From Alicyclobacillus tolerans (GTDB taxonomy: Bacteria > Bacillota > Bacilli > Alicyclobacillales > Alicyclobacillaceae): DNA of 64,000 nucleotides. Positions 8,340 through 17,502 of the stretch are shown one piece after another. The stretch lies in NCBI RefSeq assembly GCF_001447355.1, contig NZ_JXBW01000005.1, positions 48,077-112,076 on the forward strand. The letters are read 5' to 3'. Each line of letters opens with the position of its first letter. Position 1 is the stretch's first letter. The notes beneath the pieces are model-generated. The model did no database searches. It was given only the letters and a program-made list of their open reading frames with translations, and had not been told where the DNA came from. The translations under genes were made by a program, and so were the position numbers.

Positions 8340-8413
8340 ATGAACTTCTGACGCCCAAACTCATATTTCTGCGCCTTCTGGGGTATCCCTTACAGAAAAA
8401 GGAGGTTTTGCAG

Positions 8414-8551
8414 ATGGAAGAGGATACCCCGAAATTCGTCATTGAGCAAACGGTACAGCGCGTGGAGGCGCGCGAACTTCCGTCAGACCCCCAGGTGGAG
8501 GGTAACCTCACGGCCGCTGCCGAACGTCCTCGCGAGGAGGAAGAGGCATAG
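8414..8551 (+). CDS. 45-aa acidic protein of unknown function
   Basis: Starts at ATG 8414 behind AAAAAGGAGG, one of the strongest ribosome binding sites in the window; upstream in-frame codons overlap the preceding terminator. The protein is strongly acidic with no hydrophobic segment: MEEDTPKFVIEQTVQRVEAR, then an Asp/Glu/Pro-rich tail ending REEEEA. No family recognised. It lies alone between two terminators or hairpins (8306-8339 and 8544-8568), so it is probably a monocistronic small protein. Coding status rests on the ribosome binding site and isolation. Confidence 0.55.
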   Translation: MEEDTPKFVIEQTVQRVEARELPSDPQVEGNLTAAAERPREEEEA

Positions 8552-8568
8552 TCCCAAGGACTCTGCCT
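8544..8568 (+). terminator. Possible weak terminator after the 45-aa protein
   Basis: AGGCATAGTCC (8544-8554) and GGACTCTGCCT (8558-8568) pair with one mismatch around a CAA loop. The following CCTTGCACC is only weakly T-rich. Confidence 0.35.
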
Positions 8569-8635
8569 CCTTGCACCTCTCCTTGTGGTACACTCATCAC
8601 ATCTTCATTTTGCGCTCTATATGGAGAGGAACGTG

Positions 8636-9640
8636 ATGAACATGTCCCACCTCGTTCGCGTAACCCGCGGTTCCATCGACGAAAGTTGGCATGACGCAGC
8701 CGTCGTCGTGACACATGCAGACGGTCGGCGTCTGGCACACGCTGGCGAGATCGACTTCGTGACCTTCGCCCGCAGTTCATGCAAGCCCATTCAAGCCATC
8801 CCCACCGTCGAGGCAGGTGCGCTTGCCCGCTATGGCCTCGATTTGGCCGATCTCGCTCTATTCTGTGCTTCGCACAGCAGCGAGCATATCCATACGGATC
8901 GCGTGCAATCCATCCTCGACCGAATTGGCCTCGATGCTTCTCTGCTCGTCTGTGGGCCGCATCCACCGCACAGCCACGAGACATACGAGGAGATCATCCG
9001 CAAGGGTGGAGAATTGACCGCTATACATAGCAACTGCTCGGGAAAACATGCCGGCATGCTCACCTATTGCGCAGCCACGGGATCTGATCCGGCAACGTAC
9101 GCCGATGTTTCACATCCTTTACAACAAAAAATCCTGACAACGCTCGCCGAACTGGCCGAAGTCCCACAAGGCGACATCATCCTCGGCGTCGACGGCTGTG
9201 GCGTCCCTGTGCATGCCATACCGATGCCCGCTTGGGGGCGCGCCTTTGCAAAGTTTGTTCGCGATGGCGAAGCACACGCTCCGGCGATGCGCGAAATTCT
9301 TCGGGCCATGGGGAGCCACCCGGAGTTGGTAGGAGGCACGAAAGACCGCTTCGATACCGACTTGATGCGGGCGACTTCGGGACGCATCGTCGCCAAAGGG
9401 GGAGCCGAGGGATTCCTCATGATCATCGATACGGCGCAGCGTGCGTCCGTGGTCATCAAGGTGCGCGACGGCAATAGCCGGGCGATCCCGCCTATCGCGC
9501 TTCGCGTACTTATCTCCCTCGACGCCCTTACGCCGACGGAACGCACCCAGTTGGCGCCATACGAGAGGCCCAGCGTGCGCAACACACAAGGACGCGAAGT
9601 CGGCGAAATCATCGCGGACTTTGAGCTCGTACGCGCATAA
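8636..9640 (+). CDS. L-asparaginase II-type (PF06089 family) protein
   Basis: 334 aa from ATG 8636, chosen because GGAGAGGA ends five bases upstream; GTG 8633 and ATG 8642 are alternatives. The sequence carries the hallmarks of the thermolabile/Rhizobium-type asparaginase family, unrelated to the E. coli type: SSCKPIQAIP near residue 45, CASHSSEH, the NCSGKHAGML motif, GVDGCGVPVHA and KGGAEGF. Members of this family convert Asn to Asp and ammonia. It follows an amino-acid importer, which suggests amino-acid catabolism, but it has its own transcription unit. A 14-bp perfect stem-loop lies just downstream at 9662-9698. Substrate remains inferred; some relatives are uncharacterised. Confidence 0.85.
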   Translation: MNMSHLVRVTRGSIDESWHDAAVVVTHADGRRLAHAGEIDFVTFARSSCKPIQAIPTVEAGALARYGLDLADLALFCASHSSEHIHTDRVQSILDRIGLDASLLVCGPHPPHSHETYEEIIRKGGELTAIHSNCSGKHAGMLTYCAATGSDPATYADVSHPLQQKILTTLAELAEVPQGDIILGVDGCGVPVHAIPMPAWGRAFAKFVRDGEAHAPAMREILRAMGSHPELVGGTKDRFDTDLMRATSGRIVAKGGAEGFLMIIDTAQRASVVIKVRDGNSRAIPPIALRVLISLDALTPTERTQLAPYERPSVRNTQGREVGEIIADFELVRA

Positions 9641-9661
9641 TTCGCGCATCATCGGTTTCGC

Positions 9662-9698
9662 CACCTACAGCCGTGCCCCGTCGTCACGGCTGTAGGTG
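9662..9698 (+). terminator. Terminator-like stem-loop after the asparaginase gene
   Basis: CACCTACAGCCGTG (9662-9675) and CACGGCTGTAGGTG (9685-9698) form a perfect 14-bp stem with a nine-base loop. The next bases (ATTTGCTC) are only moderately T-rich. Confidence 0.6.
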
Positions 9699-9739
9699 AT
9701 TTGCTCAACCTTCCAACAGAAGCAGGAACTTGTCAATCG

Positions 9740-10873
9740 ATGTCGAACATCGTTGCCTTGGTGGTGATACGCGTGGCACTGGATCGTGACGATCAGCAAA
9801 TGCGTCGATGGGAACGCAAAATTGCGATTGGGTATCGCATGTTCATCGGGCTATACGCCCTTGCGGGTGCAGGTACCTTGCCCGTCGCGTGGCTGACCGC
9901 ACGCGCCAGCTTTTTTTCGTACGTGCAATCCCATCTGCTATACCCGCTTGTGTTGCTGGCTGTCGTGGAAGGCTGTGTGGAATGGAGCTTGCGTCGCCTG
10001 CGACGTGGTCGACAAACGCTCTTGATTGTCACAGGAGTCCTGCTGGCAGGCATTGCAATCTATTTCAATCCGCGGCTTCATGCAATCGAGTCGATTCTCT
10101 TACTGCCTGTTTTGGCTTCTGTCTTTTTTCTAAGCCCTAAGAAAGTATGGCTCGCAGGCATTCTAGCCATGCTCGCAGAGTGTATTCTGTACTGGCTCAA
10201 TCCGTTTCATGGCCATGAGTCGGGCACCACGCCGTACGACTTGATCACATTTATTGTGGAGCTTGTCGGCGAAACCGTCGTCTGCCATGGCATTATTGCG
10301 CGCGGGGCGGAAATTTGGGAGGAACTGCGCAAGCGTGGCCGTTTGGAAACCGAGCTTCTGGTGCGGCAAATCGTCTCCGAGAAGGATGCCAAGACGGATG
10401 CTCTAACGGGTTTGTACAATCGCAAATCGTTTAACGAATATCTCGAATTTGCCCTGCGCATCAGTGCAGAGACGGATACGCCGTTGCATTTAGCCGTGAT
10501 CGACATCGACAACTTCAAACAGGTCAACGACCGCCATGGCCATTTGGTGGGAGATGATATCCTCCGCCGCACCGCGCGAGCCATTGAAGAACACCTGGCG
10601 GCCGGAGATTTCCTTGCTCGCTATGGCGGCGAAGAATTTGCACTCATCATCCCCGAAATGAGCCATGAAGAGGCGGTCGCCCATGTGGAGAAAATCCGCG
10701 AGTACATCGCGAACATTCATCATGCAGAACTGACTGCACAGCACGCGACCGTAAGCATCGGACTGAGCACGTATGTGCCGGGCGAAGATAGCCAGGCCCT
10801 GTTTCAGCGCGCTGATCAATGTCTTTACCAAGCCAAAAAGTCTGGGAAGAACCGAACCATTGCACACCCCTGA
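9740..10873 (+). CDS. Membrane diguanylate cyclase (GGDEF)
   Basis: 377 aa taking ATG 9740 (AGCAGGAAC ten bases upstream) as start; the frame is open to TTG 9701, so a slightly longer form is possible. Five to six hydrophobic helices occupy about residues 28-180, then a short coiled-coil linker (EELRKRGRLETELLVRQIVSEKDAKTD) leads into a GGDEF domain from DALTGLYNRKSF. The active-site loop is GGEEF (about 296-300), a functional variant, so synthesis of cyclic-di-GMP from two GTP is expected. The usual RxxD inhibitory site is not obvious. The membrane part senses an unknown signal. No phosphodiesterase partner is adjacent. Confidence 0.9.
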   Translation: MSNIVALVVIRVALDRDDQQMRRWERKIAIGYRMFIGLYALAGAGTLPVAWLTARASFFSYVQSHLLYPLVLLAVVEGCVEWSLRRLRRGRQTLLIVTGVLLAGIAIYFNPRLHAIESILLLPVLASVFFLSPKKVWLAGILAMLAECILYWLNPFHGHESGTTPYDLITFIVELVGETVVCHGIIARGAEIWEELRKRGRLETELLVRQIVSEKDAKTDALTGLYNRKSFNEYLEFALRISAETDTPLHLAVIDIDNFKQVNDRHGHLVGDDILRRTARAIEEHLAAGDFLARYGGEEFALIIPEMSHEEAVAHVEKIREYIANIHHAELTAQHATVSIGLSTYVPGEDSQALFQRADQCLYQAKKSGKNRTIAHP

Positions 10874-10877
10874 CAGC

Positions 10878-11051
10878 TCAGTCTTGCAAAGGTCCAAATT
10901 CAATCTCGCTCCATTCCTCGGTCTCACCCGAATCCCACTCGATGACCAGCGTCCTTAATAGACAAGCTGGGTTTGTGATAATACCAACAACTTGGCCCGA
11001 CTCGTCGCGCTCCGGATGCTTGACGGTATCACCAACGCACTTTCGCATCAT
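10878..11051 (-). CDS. 57-aa hypothetical protein, possible small beta-barrel
   Basis: Starts at ATG 11051 (or ATG 11048) behind GGGGGG; it converges with the GGDEF gene, the stops being four bases apart. The sequence runs MMRKCVGDTVKHPERDESGQ, then VVGIIT, then LLRTLVIEWDSGETEEWSEIEF, giving a predicted all-beta fold resembling small SH3/Tudor-like barrels with a hydrophobic core and acidic end. I do not recognise a named family. Single small gene, own promoter unknown. Support comes from the ribosome binding site and the non-random, folded-looking sequence. Confidence 0.55.
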   Translation of the reverse strand: MMRKCVGDTVKHPERDESGQVVGIITNPACLLRTLVIEWDSGETEEWSEIEFGPLQD

Positions 11052-11133
11052 ACGTCCCCCCAACTTCTTTACGCCTGTAAACCTGAGCGCCACATATGTG
11101 CTGTCATGCCATCATACGCATCAACAAAAGGGG

Positions 11134-11149
11134 TTGTAAGCACTTTCAA
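11134..11149 (+). promoter_or_regulatory. cre-like catabolite control site upstream of amyA
   Basis: TTGTAAGCACTTTCAA matches the CcpA consensus WTGNNARCGNWWWCAW at 15 of 16 positions (CA instead of CG). It overlaps a possible -35 (TTGTAA 11134-11139) that pairs with TATCTT (11158-11163) at 18 bases. Confidence 0.45.
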
Positions 11150-11207
11150 CTCTATGCTATCTTCATGAATGATGCAATGTTCATACGCTTCTATGCTTCA
11201 GCCAATT

Positions 11208-11223
11208 GTGCAAACGATTGCAC
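11208..11223 (+). promoter_or_regulatory. MalR-type operator upstream of amyA
   Basis: GTGCAAACGATTGCAC, a near-perfect 16-bp dyad with the central CG of LacI-family operators. It shares its half-sites with the perfect dyad in the malE promoter (23886-23899), so both are likely bound by the MalR encoded at 19555. Confidence 0.7.
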
Positions 11224-11297
11224 TGCAGACCACTCTCTTCACATCATTGCACACCCGCATTGACGCTTGTGACAAAACGACACAAAGGGGGATTTTT

Positions 11298-14200
11298 GTG
11301 GGCCAAATCAAGAAAACAACCATCGCGACGCTCATCGCCCTGTCCGCGGCTCTGCCAACAGCCGGTTCCGTAAAGCCAGTGTTCGCTGATGCAAACGGTT
11401 CGACACCGTCCATCCAAATTACGTCGGGAAACGACGCGAGAGCTGGCGTGGCGAGTGACACCCTCACCGTCGCCGTGAGTGGTATGGACATTGTCGGAAC
11501 CACCCCAGACGTCACCTTGGCAGGCGCAGACGGCTCGACGCGCAATCTCACGACCGATACAACCGTCGCTGACAATTCGACACTGCATGTCGAATTGCCC
11601 ATGGGGGACAGTGGTTTAGGTGCGGGCACGTATACCCTGACAGTCTCTGCTGGTGGCGCCAGCGCATCCGCGACGCTCACCATTGAGCCGTACACCAGCG
11701 CAAGCACCACTCAGTGGGACGGTGTCTACACGGACGATTCTGCAACCTACGTTTCGATCCCCAATCCAAGCCCGGGGCAAAACGTCACCATTCGCGTTCG
11801 CGCCTACAGCGGCAATTTGACCAAAGTCGTACTGAAGGCGTACGACACTGCACAGAGCAAATCGTTTGACGTCGAGATGACGCCGGCGTCGACGTTTGGC
11901 CCTTATCAGCTGTGGTCGGCGACTGTCCCGGCGTCGAATGGAGGTACCATCTATTATCGGTTTGACCTGTATGACGGCAATGACTTCGCTTGTCTTTCCG
12001 GCGATGGCCTGCACACAAGCGACGACACGAATCAAAACTTCCCCCTCCCCGTAGGCGCTGTGACGCTGTCCACAACCGACGCAAATCCAGGAGACACGGT
12101 GACGGCCTCCGACCCCGTCGGGGATTTCTCAGGCAGCGGCCAGAGCCAAACGACCGTCAACTTCCTCGACCAGAGCGGGAACATCGTCGCAACGACGACC
12201 GGATCAAACGCAAGTTGGTCGAGTGTCGATTTCACAGTGCCAAAAGATGTCCCCAACGGACTGTACACGGTCGATCTCGATACCACCGCGAAAGACGCGG
12301 ATGGTGTGACAAACGTCTCGCTGGATCGGCAGGTGCCACTTTTGATCGGTCCGGAACCAGCCTGGATGCAGAGCTTTTACCACGACTCGTACAGTTCGTT
12401 TTATCGCAGTCCGTTTGGTGCTGTGGCCACCGGCACACCCGTGACCCTACGCCTGCGTGGACCTGTAGATTTAAAATCGGCGCTCCTTCGGCTATGGGGT
12501 GCAAACGGAAGCGAGTCTGAGCTCGACTTGCCGATGCAGCCACTCGCGATGTCCGCGACGGAGATCGAACAGGCAACCGGCACGCCTGATGCTACACAAT
12601 ACAGTTGGTGGACCGTGACCATCCCCGCCTCCGATGTGACCACCGCGGGAACAATGTGGTATCAGTTCGCAGGACAATTGGCAAGTGGCCAAACCGTGTA
12701 CTACGACGACAACGGAAACCAGCTGGAGGGCCCTGGCCAACCCAGCTTTTCTGCCAGTGGGCCCAGCTATCAGTTATCTGTCTACAACCAAGGATTTACG
12801 ACACCCGACTGGTTGAAACACGCGGTTATCTACGAGATTATGCCGGATCGATTCTACAACGGCGACATCGCGAACGACGAAAATCCAAAGACGCAAAAGG
12901 GTATCTACACAGATGCCGCTGGTCAGGAAACGCTGGGCCCTATTCAATTTCATCAAGATTGGAATAGTCAACCGTACGATCCGAATATCCCGGCTTCCAG
13001 CGATCCAGCCATTCAGGCCCTGCGTGGCAACGGTCAGTGGAACATCGACTTTTTCGGGGGCGACCTGAAGGGAATTCAAGATAAGCTCGATTATCTGAAA
13101 AGCCTTGGCGTCAATACCCTTTATCTCATGCCTGTGTTTGAGGCCGAGTCCAATCATAAATACGACACGGCCGATTACATGAAGATCGATCCGGGGTTTG
13201 GCACTGCCCAGGACTGGCTGAACCTTGCGAAGGCTGCCCATGCAGACGGATTTCACATCCTCCTGGACGGTGTGTTTGAAGACACCGGATCGGACAGCGT
13301 GTATTTCAACAAATTCGGCAACATGGGCAGCCTTGGCGCCTGGCAGGCCTATATGCAGAATCAACCGAATCTCTCGCCCTACTATAGCTGGTACGAGTGG
13401 ACCAACAACCCAGCGAATCCTTACAACGGCTGGTGGAACAACGACACGTTGCCGCAGACGGATACGAATAACCCGTCATTTCAGCAATTTATTTACGGCG
13501 GCAAAGACGCCGTCGCGAAGCATTGGTTGGCACTTGGCGCTGATGGCTGGCGCCTTGATTCGGCGGACAACAGCAACTACAACGTCACATGGTGGAGCAA
13601 TTTCCGCAACGCCGTAAAATCGATTGATCCGAACGCCGCAATCGTCGGGGAAATATGGAACAACGCGACAAACGACAACGGCACGGACTGGCTCACCGGA
13701 TCGACCTTCGACAGCGTGATGAATTACTCATTTCGCAACGCCGTGATCGACTTTTTCCGTGGAACGTACAACGACGGAAGCGTCCAACATCACGCGGTCG
13801 ACGCAGCGGGATTCAACCAGGAACTGATGCGCCTGTACAGCGAGTATCCTTTGCAGTCGTTCTACGCGATGATGAACCTCGTCGACTCCCAAGATACGAT
13901 GCGGATTTTGACGGTTCTCGAAAACGCGCCCGAGCCAGGCTCCATGAGTGCCTTGCAACAGGCCACCTATCAACCCACGACAGCCGTTCAGCAACTGGGT
14001 ATCAAGCGCCTAGAGCTCGTGTCTGACCTGCAGTTTGGCTTCCCGGGCGATCCGACCATCTGGTATGGTGACGAAGCGGGTGTTTCGGGTTACAGTGATC
14101 CACTGTCTCGTGACACGTACCCATGGGGCCATGAAAATGAGACTCTGCTCAACCACTATCGCTTGCTTGGCGCGATTCGCGCGGCCAACCCTGTGCTGCA

Positions 14201-15044
14201 AACCGGCACGTTTACGCCCGTTTACGCCCAGGGCGAGGTCTATGCTTTCGCACGCACCATCCAAGGCGGCCAAGACGTATTTGGCAAGCCCGCAGCCGAC
14301 GCGTCGGCGATTGTGGCACTGAACAACCAAGACCAAGCGCAAACCGTGAGCCTTCCGGTTGCGGGCGTGATCGCCAATGGGACGAAACTTCTGGACGAAC
14401 TCAACGACCAATGGTACACCGTGGAGAATGGGGCTGTGCAACTGACGTTGGCGCCATACGAAGGTGCTATTCTGGTCACGCCCACAGCGAATCCTGTCGC
14501 ATACCTGCAGACAATCAATGGGCAAACCTCGATTGCCTGGACGCCGGTGGCTGGGGCGAACGGATACATGTTGCTCCGACGCGAAGGCGATGTATGGGTG
14601 CCCGTGGGTCGCCCGCTTTCGGCGAACACGCTGTCTGCGCCGGTAACCCAAGGTGCAACCGCCGTCGACTATGCGGTTGTGGCCTTGCCACCCGTGGCAC
14701 CAGGCGTCGGCCTTAGCTTTGGCCAAGCGCTACAGGCGGTTACGGTACCGGCAGCATCCCTCGGCCAGCCCCAAGTGCAAGCGGATGTACAGCAGAGCGG
14801 GATCGGCCTGCGCATCACACCGGTGCCAAACGCAACACAATATGTCGTCTATGTACAACAGCCCGATGGATCTTATCAGGCCGTCGCAACTATGGCGGCA
14901 CATGGCGATGTCCACCTCAGGTTGCCTGTGGCGCCTGGAACACAGTCCATATCCGTGCGCGTCGCGGCACAAAATGAAGCCGGCCAGGCTGTGACCGATC
15001 CGATGGTGATTACGGTCAACCCATCCGCCAAAGCACAGCGCTAA
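11298..15044 (+). CDS. amyA: Secreted multidomain alpha-amylase/amylopullulanase (GH13)
   Basis: 1248 aa from GTG 11298 (AAAGGGGGA upstream), beginning with a Sec signal peptide (MGQIKKTTIATLIALSAA...VFADA). Order: an Ig-like N-terminal region, starch-binding-type beta modules (about 140-240 and 350-500, the latter CBM34-like), a GH13 TIM barrel from about 510, and two Fn3-like modules near 1060-1245. Catalytic regions are LDGVFEDTG (Asp657), GWRLDSADN (nucleophile Asp754), GEIWNN (acid/base Glu785) and VDSQDT (Asp866). It matches the extracellular amylase of the A. acidocaldarius mal cluster and would cut starch or pullulan to maltodextrins for MalEFG. No sortase or SLH anchor is seen, so it is probably released. 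A MalR-type operator and a cre-like site precede it. Confidence 0.93.
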   Translation: MGQIKKTTIATLIALSAALPTAGSVKPVFADANGSTPSIQITSGNDARAGVASDTLTVAVSGMDIVGTTPDVTLAGADGSTRNLTTDTTVADNSTLHVELPMGDSGLGAGTYTLTVSAGGASASATLTIEPYTSASTTQWDGVYTDDSATYVSIPNPSPGQNVTIRVRAYSGNLTKVVLKAYDTAQSKSFDVEMTPASTFGPYQLWSATVPASNGGTIYYRFDLYDGNDFACLSGDGLHTSDDTNQNFPLPVGAVTLSTTDANPGDTVTASDPVGDFSGSGQSQTTVNFLDQSGNIVATTTGSNASWSSVDFTVPKDVPNGLYTVDLDTTAKDADGVTNVSLDRQVPLLIGPEPAWMQSFYHDSYSSFYRSPFGAVATGTPVTLRLRGPVDLKSALLRLWGANGSESELDLPMQPLAMSATEIEQATGTPDATQYSWWTVTIPASDVTTAGTMWYQFAGQLASGQTVYYDDNGNQLEGPGQPSFSASGPSYQLSVYNQGFTTPDWLKHAVIYEIMPDRFYNGDIANDENPKTQKGIYTDAAGQETLGPIQFHQDWNSQPYDPNIPASSDPAIQALRGNGQWNIDFFGGDLKGIQDKLDYLKSLGVNTLYLMPVFEAESNHKYDTADYMKIDPGFGTAQDWLNLAKAAHADGFHILLDGVFEDTGSDSVYFNKFGNMGSLGAWQAYMQNQPNLSPYYSWYEWTNNPANPYNGWWNNDTLPQTDTNNPSFQQFIYGGKDAVAKHWLALGADGWRLDSADNSNYNVTWWSNFRNAVKSIDPNAAIVGEIWNNATNDNGTDWLTGSTFDSVMNYSFRNAVIDFFRGTYNDGSVQHHAVDAAGFNQELMRLYSEYPLQSFYAMMNLVDSQDTMRILTVLENAPEPGSMSALQQATYQPTTAVQQLGIKRLELVSDLQFGFPGDPTIWYGDEAGVSGYSDPLSRDTYPWGHENETLLNHYRLLGAIRAANPVLQTGTFTPVYAQGEVYAFARTIQGGQDVFGKPAADASAIVALNNQDQAQTVSLPVAGVIANGTKLLDELNDQWYTVENGAVQLTLAPYEGAILVTPTANPVAYLQTINGQTSIAWTPVAGANGYMLLRREGDVWVPVGRPLSANTLSAPVTQGATAVDYAVVALPPVAPGVGLSFGQALQAVTVPAASLGQPQVQADVQQSGIGLRITPVPNATQYVVYVQQPDGSYQAVATMAAHGDVHLRLPVAPGTQSISVRVAAQNEAGQAVTDPMVITVNPSAKAQR

Positions 15045-15055
15045 GCCACATAACA

Positions 15056-15098
15056 AACAGGGCGCACCTGGTGGTTACTCTCCAGGTTACGCCCTGTT
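15056..15098. terminator. Bidirectional terminator between amyA and glcA
   Basis: AACAGGGCG (15056-15064) pairs with CGCCCTGTT (15090-15098), with an inner CCTGG/CCAGG helix. Lies between convergent stop codons; the plus side continues TGTCTTGTCTTCC. Confidence 0.75.
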
Positions 15099-15112
15099 GT
15101 CTTGTCTTCCTA

Positions 15113-17449
15113 TCATGCCAATCTGTTCAGGCTGACCTCGAAAGACGAGCCGCGGCCGATGGCTTCAGAAACCGTCCCATCGCGCCAGTGCATGCGAATC
15201 AGGCACTCCTCGTCCGCCTGCCCATAACCATCGTGGGTTGCCTTCGCTCGCACGAGCACATGGTCTGGGTAAAATTCCGCAGTGAGTTTGCGATCCCGAT
15301 AGCGCCCCTCGCGATAGGCAAACGTCAACCCGTCGTCCTCATAAAGGCGCCCTACCCCAACTTCGCCCGCCTTACCCTCGTATATTTCCAAGGCCAGTTG
15401 ACCGGGGCGATTGCTTTCGCCGAGATCGACCGGAATGATGGACCCTGCTCGGACAAAAAGCGGTAATGTGGCAAGCGGCGCATCGACCAAGACGTGCCGC
15501 CCCCCATCGAGGTGTTCACCCGTCCAGTAGTTCACCCACGTTCCCGCTGGCAGATAGACGGCTCGACAGCGCAGATCCGGACGACACACTGGCGCGACGA
15601 GGATGTCGCATCCGACAAGAAATTGATCGTCAAGGTTGTAGGTCGCGGGATCGTCAGGATATTCGAGCACCAGCGGCCGCATGATGGGAACGCCTGTTTC
15701 ACTTGCCTCCCGGAACAACGTGTACTGGTATGGCAGGAGTCGATAGCGAAGGCGAATATACTTGCGCACGATGTGCTCAATGTCTTCGCCAAACGACCAG
15801 GGCTCCTGACGCAGCGTCTCCAGCGCGCTGTGGTTGCGGAAAAACGGGAAGAACGCGCCCATCTGGGTCCACCTTGCCAGCAATTCCCCGGTCGTATGAT
15901 GCGCGAATCCCCCGACGTCCGGGCCGCCAAACGCAATACCGGACATGCCCATGTTTAAGACCATCGGGATGGCCATCGCCATGTGTTCCCAAAAGCTGCG
16001 ATTGTCTCCGGTCCACACTGCCGCATACCGCTGTACGCCACTGTACCCCGCGCGCGTCAGAAGAAAGGGGCGCTCGCCGCCGAGTTTTTTGGCGAGTCCT
16101 TCGTATGTCGCTTTCGACATCAGCATGCCATACAAATTGTGCAATTCCCTGTGTGTGCGTGGGTGACCGTTTTTGCGGTGCATCACCCCGATATCCATCG
16201 TCTTCGTCTCGTTGAAGACGGCCGGCTCATTCATATCGTTCCAGATGCCGCGAACGCCTCGTTGCAGGTAGAAGTCGTGTAGATCCGCCCACCAGCGCGC
16301 GACGCGATCGTCCGTGAAATCGGGAAAGGCACTCGGCCCCGGCCACACATCGCCAATAAAGATGTCGCCTTCGACCGACTTGCAAAACACGTCGTTGGCG
16401 ATCCCGTCGCGATACACGTGATATTCTGGGTCTCGCTTGACACCCGGATCGACAATCGTCACGACGTTAATGCCCATGTCCCGCAGTTCGTCGCACATCT
16501 GTTGCGGGTTCGGAAACCGATTTCGATCAAACGTAAACACGCGGTAGCCGTCCATGTAGTGAATGTCGAGGTAAATGGCATCAAGCGGGATTTCCTTGTC
16601 TTGAAACGTATGCGCCAATGCCAATACTTCGTCCTGCGTCTCGTAACTGTACCTGGACTGGTGGTAGCCCATAGCCCAACGCGGTGGCAACTGCATGCGC
16701 CCCGTCAACCGGGTGTATGCCGAGATCACATCTTTAAGCGTCGGCCCTGCAAACAGATAGCAATCAAAGCCGCCCGTCGCGGTCGACACCTCGTAGGCAG
16801 GAAAGCGCGATCGAAAATCGAACTTCGTCTTGCCTGGATTGTCGAGGAACAGGCCCGACGCAACGCCCGCATCAAAGCGAATGACATACGGAATGGAGAC
16901 GTACAAGGTCTCCATTTCTGGAACATGCGGGGCATACACGTCCGAATTCCACATGGTGTAGGCTTCGTGGCGCTTATCAAGGCCCCCTGCTTCCTCCCCG
17001 AGCCCGTAAAAACGCGTGGCCGGCGCCGCTTGCAACACGGCACCCACGCCGCCTGTGGCCGGTGAAAACAGCTGCATCCCTGCCGCTGCTAAGCTGCCCC
17101 TGCTATCGGTGACGTCAAACTTGCCAAGTTGTCGGTCAATCCTTACCGTCCACGACTCAAGGCGAAGTGTGACCTCCGCATCCGTCTCCTCGACGGCACA
17201 CCTGTCTGCCCGAGGCTGCACTGCATCCGGCAGCACCGCGACGGTGGAAGCCGGAATATGTCCACTGTCGTCACACAATACCAAACGCAGGATGTCGTTT
17301 GAGATGGCCTGTAATGCCAATTTGCGCTGTCCAAGCGTCAGCGTGACACCCCAGTCATGCGCCTGCCATCCCCCCAAAGGTGCAAGTGCTCGCTCTGCGA
17401 GCACCGGTTGTTTCACTCGATCCGGTTTGATCGATTCACTTGTCTGCAT
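15113..17449 (-). CDS. glcA: Intracellular alpha-glucosidase (GH31)
   Basis: 778 aa from ATG 17449 (GAGGTGCAGAC upstream); no signal peptide, hence cytoplasmic. A GH31 N-terminal beta domain precedes a TIM barrel with the nucleophile motif WNDMNEP (Asp405) and the acid/base motif WTGDNRSFWEH (Asp482). This motif set is that of alpha-1,4-glucosidases rather than xylosidases (KTDFGE). It would release glucose from maltose and short maltodextrins imported by MalEFG. It is the last gene of the malEFGR-cdaA-glcA series, 53 bases after cdaA, and ends at a terminator shared with amyA. Order and type match the published A. acidocaldarius cluster, from which I take the symbol. Confidence 0.93.
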   Translation of the reverse strand: MQTSESIKPDRVKQPVLAERALAPLGGWQAHDWGVTLTLGQRKLALQAISNDILRLVLCDDSGHIPASTVAVLPDAVQPRADRCAVEETDAEVTLRLESWTVRIDRQLGKFDVTDSRGSLAAAGMQLFSPATGGVGAVLQAAPATRFYGLGEEAGGLDKRHEAYTMWNSDVYAPHVPEMETLYVSIPYVIRFDAGVASGLFLDNPGKTKFDFRSRFPAYEVSTATGGFDCYLFAGPTLKDVISAYTRLTGRMQLPPRWAMGYHQSRYSYETQDEVLALAHTFQDKEIPLDAIYLDIHYMDGYRVFTFDRNRFPNPQQMCDELRDMGINVVTIVDPGVKRDPEYHVYRDGIANDVFCKSVEGDIFIGDVWPGPSAFPDFTDDRVARWWADLHDFYLQRGVRGIWNDMNEPAVFNETKTMDIGVMHRKNGHPRTHRELHNLYGMLMSKATYEGLAKKLGGERPFLLTRAGYSGVQRYAAVWTGDNRSFWEHMAMAIPMVLNMGMSGIAFGGPDVGGFAHHTTGELLARWTQMGAFFPFFRNHSALETLRQEPWSFGEDIEHIVRKYIRLRYRLLPYQYTLFREASETGVPIMRPLVLEYPDDPATYNLDDQFLVGCDILVAPVCRPDLRCRAVYLPAGTWVNYWTGEHLDGGRHVLVDAPLATLPLFVRAGSIIPVDLGESNRPGQLALEIYEGKAGEVGVGRLYEDDGLTFAYREGRYRDRKLTAEFYPDHVLVRAKATHDGYGQADEECLIRMHWRDGTVSEAIGRGSSFEVSLNRLA

Positions 17450-17502
17450 GTCTGCACCTCGTCTCTAGCATTCACTCCGTGTCGGGCGTTCTGCGCGCCC
17501 GC

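Noticed and set aside
12774..13364. 196-codon minus-strand frame in amyA
   Set aside because: Shadow of the catalytic domain; no independent support.
14010..14726. 238-codon antisense frame in amyA
   Set aside because: Fully within the conserved GH13/Fn3 coding frame, without start signals.
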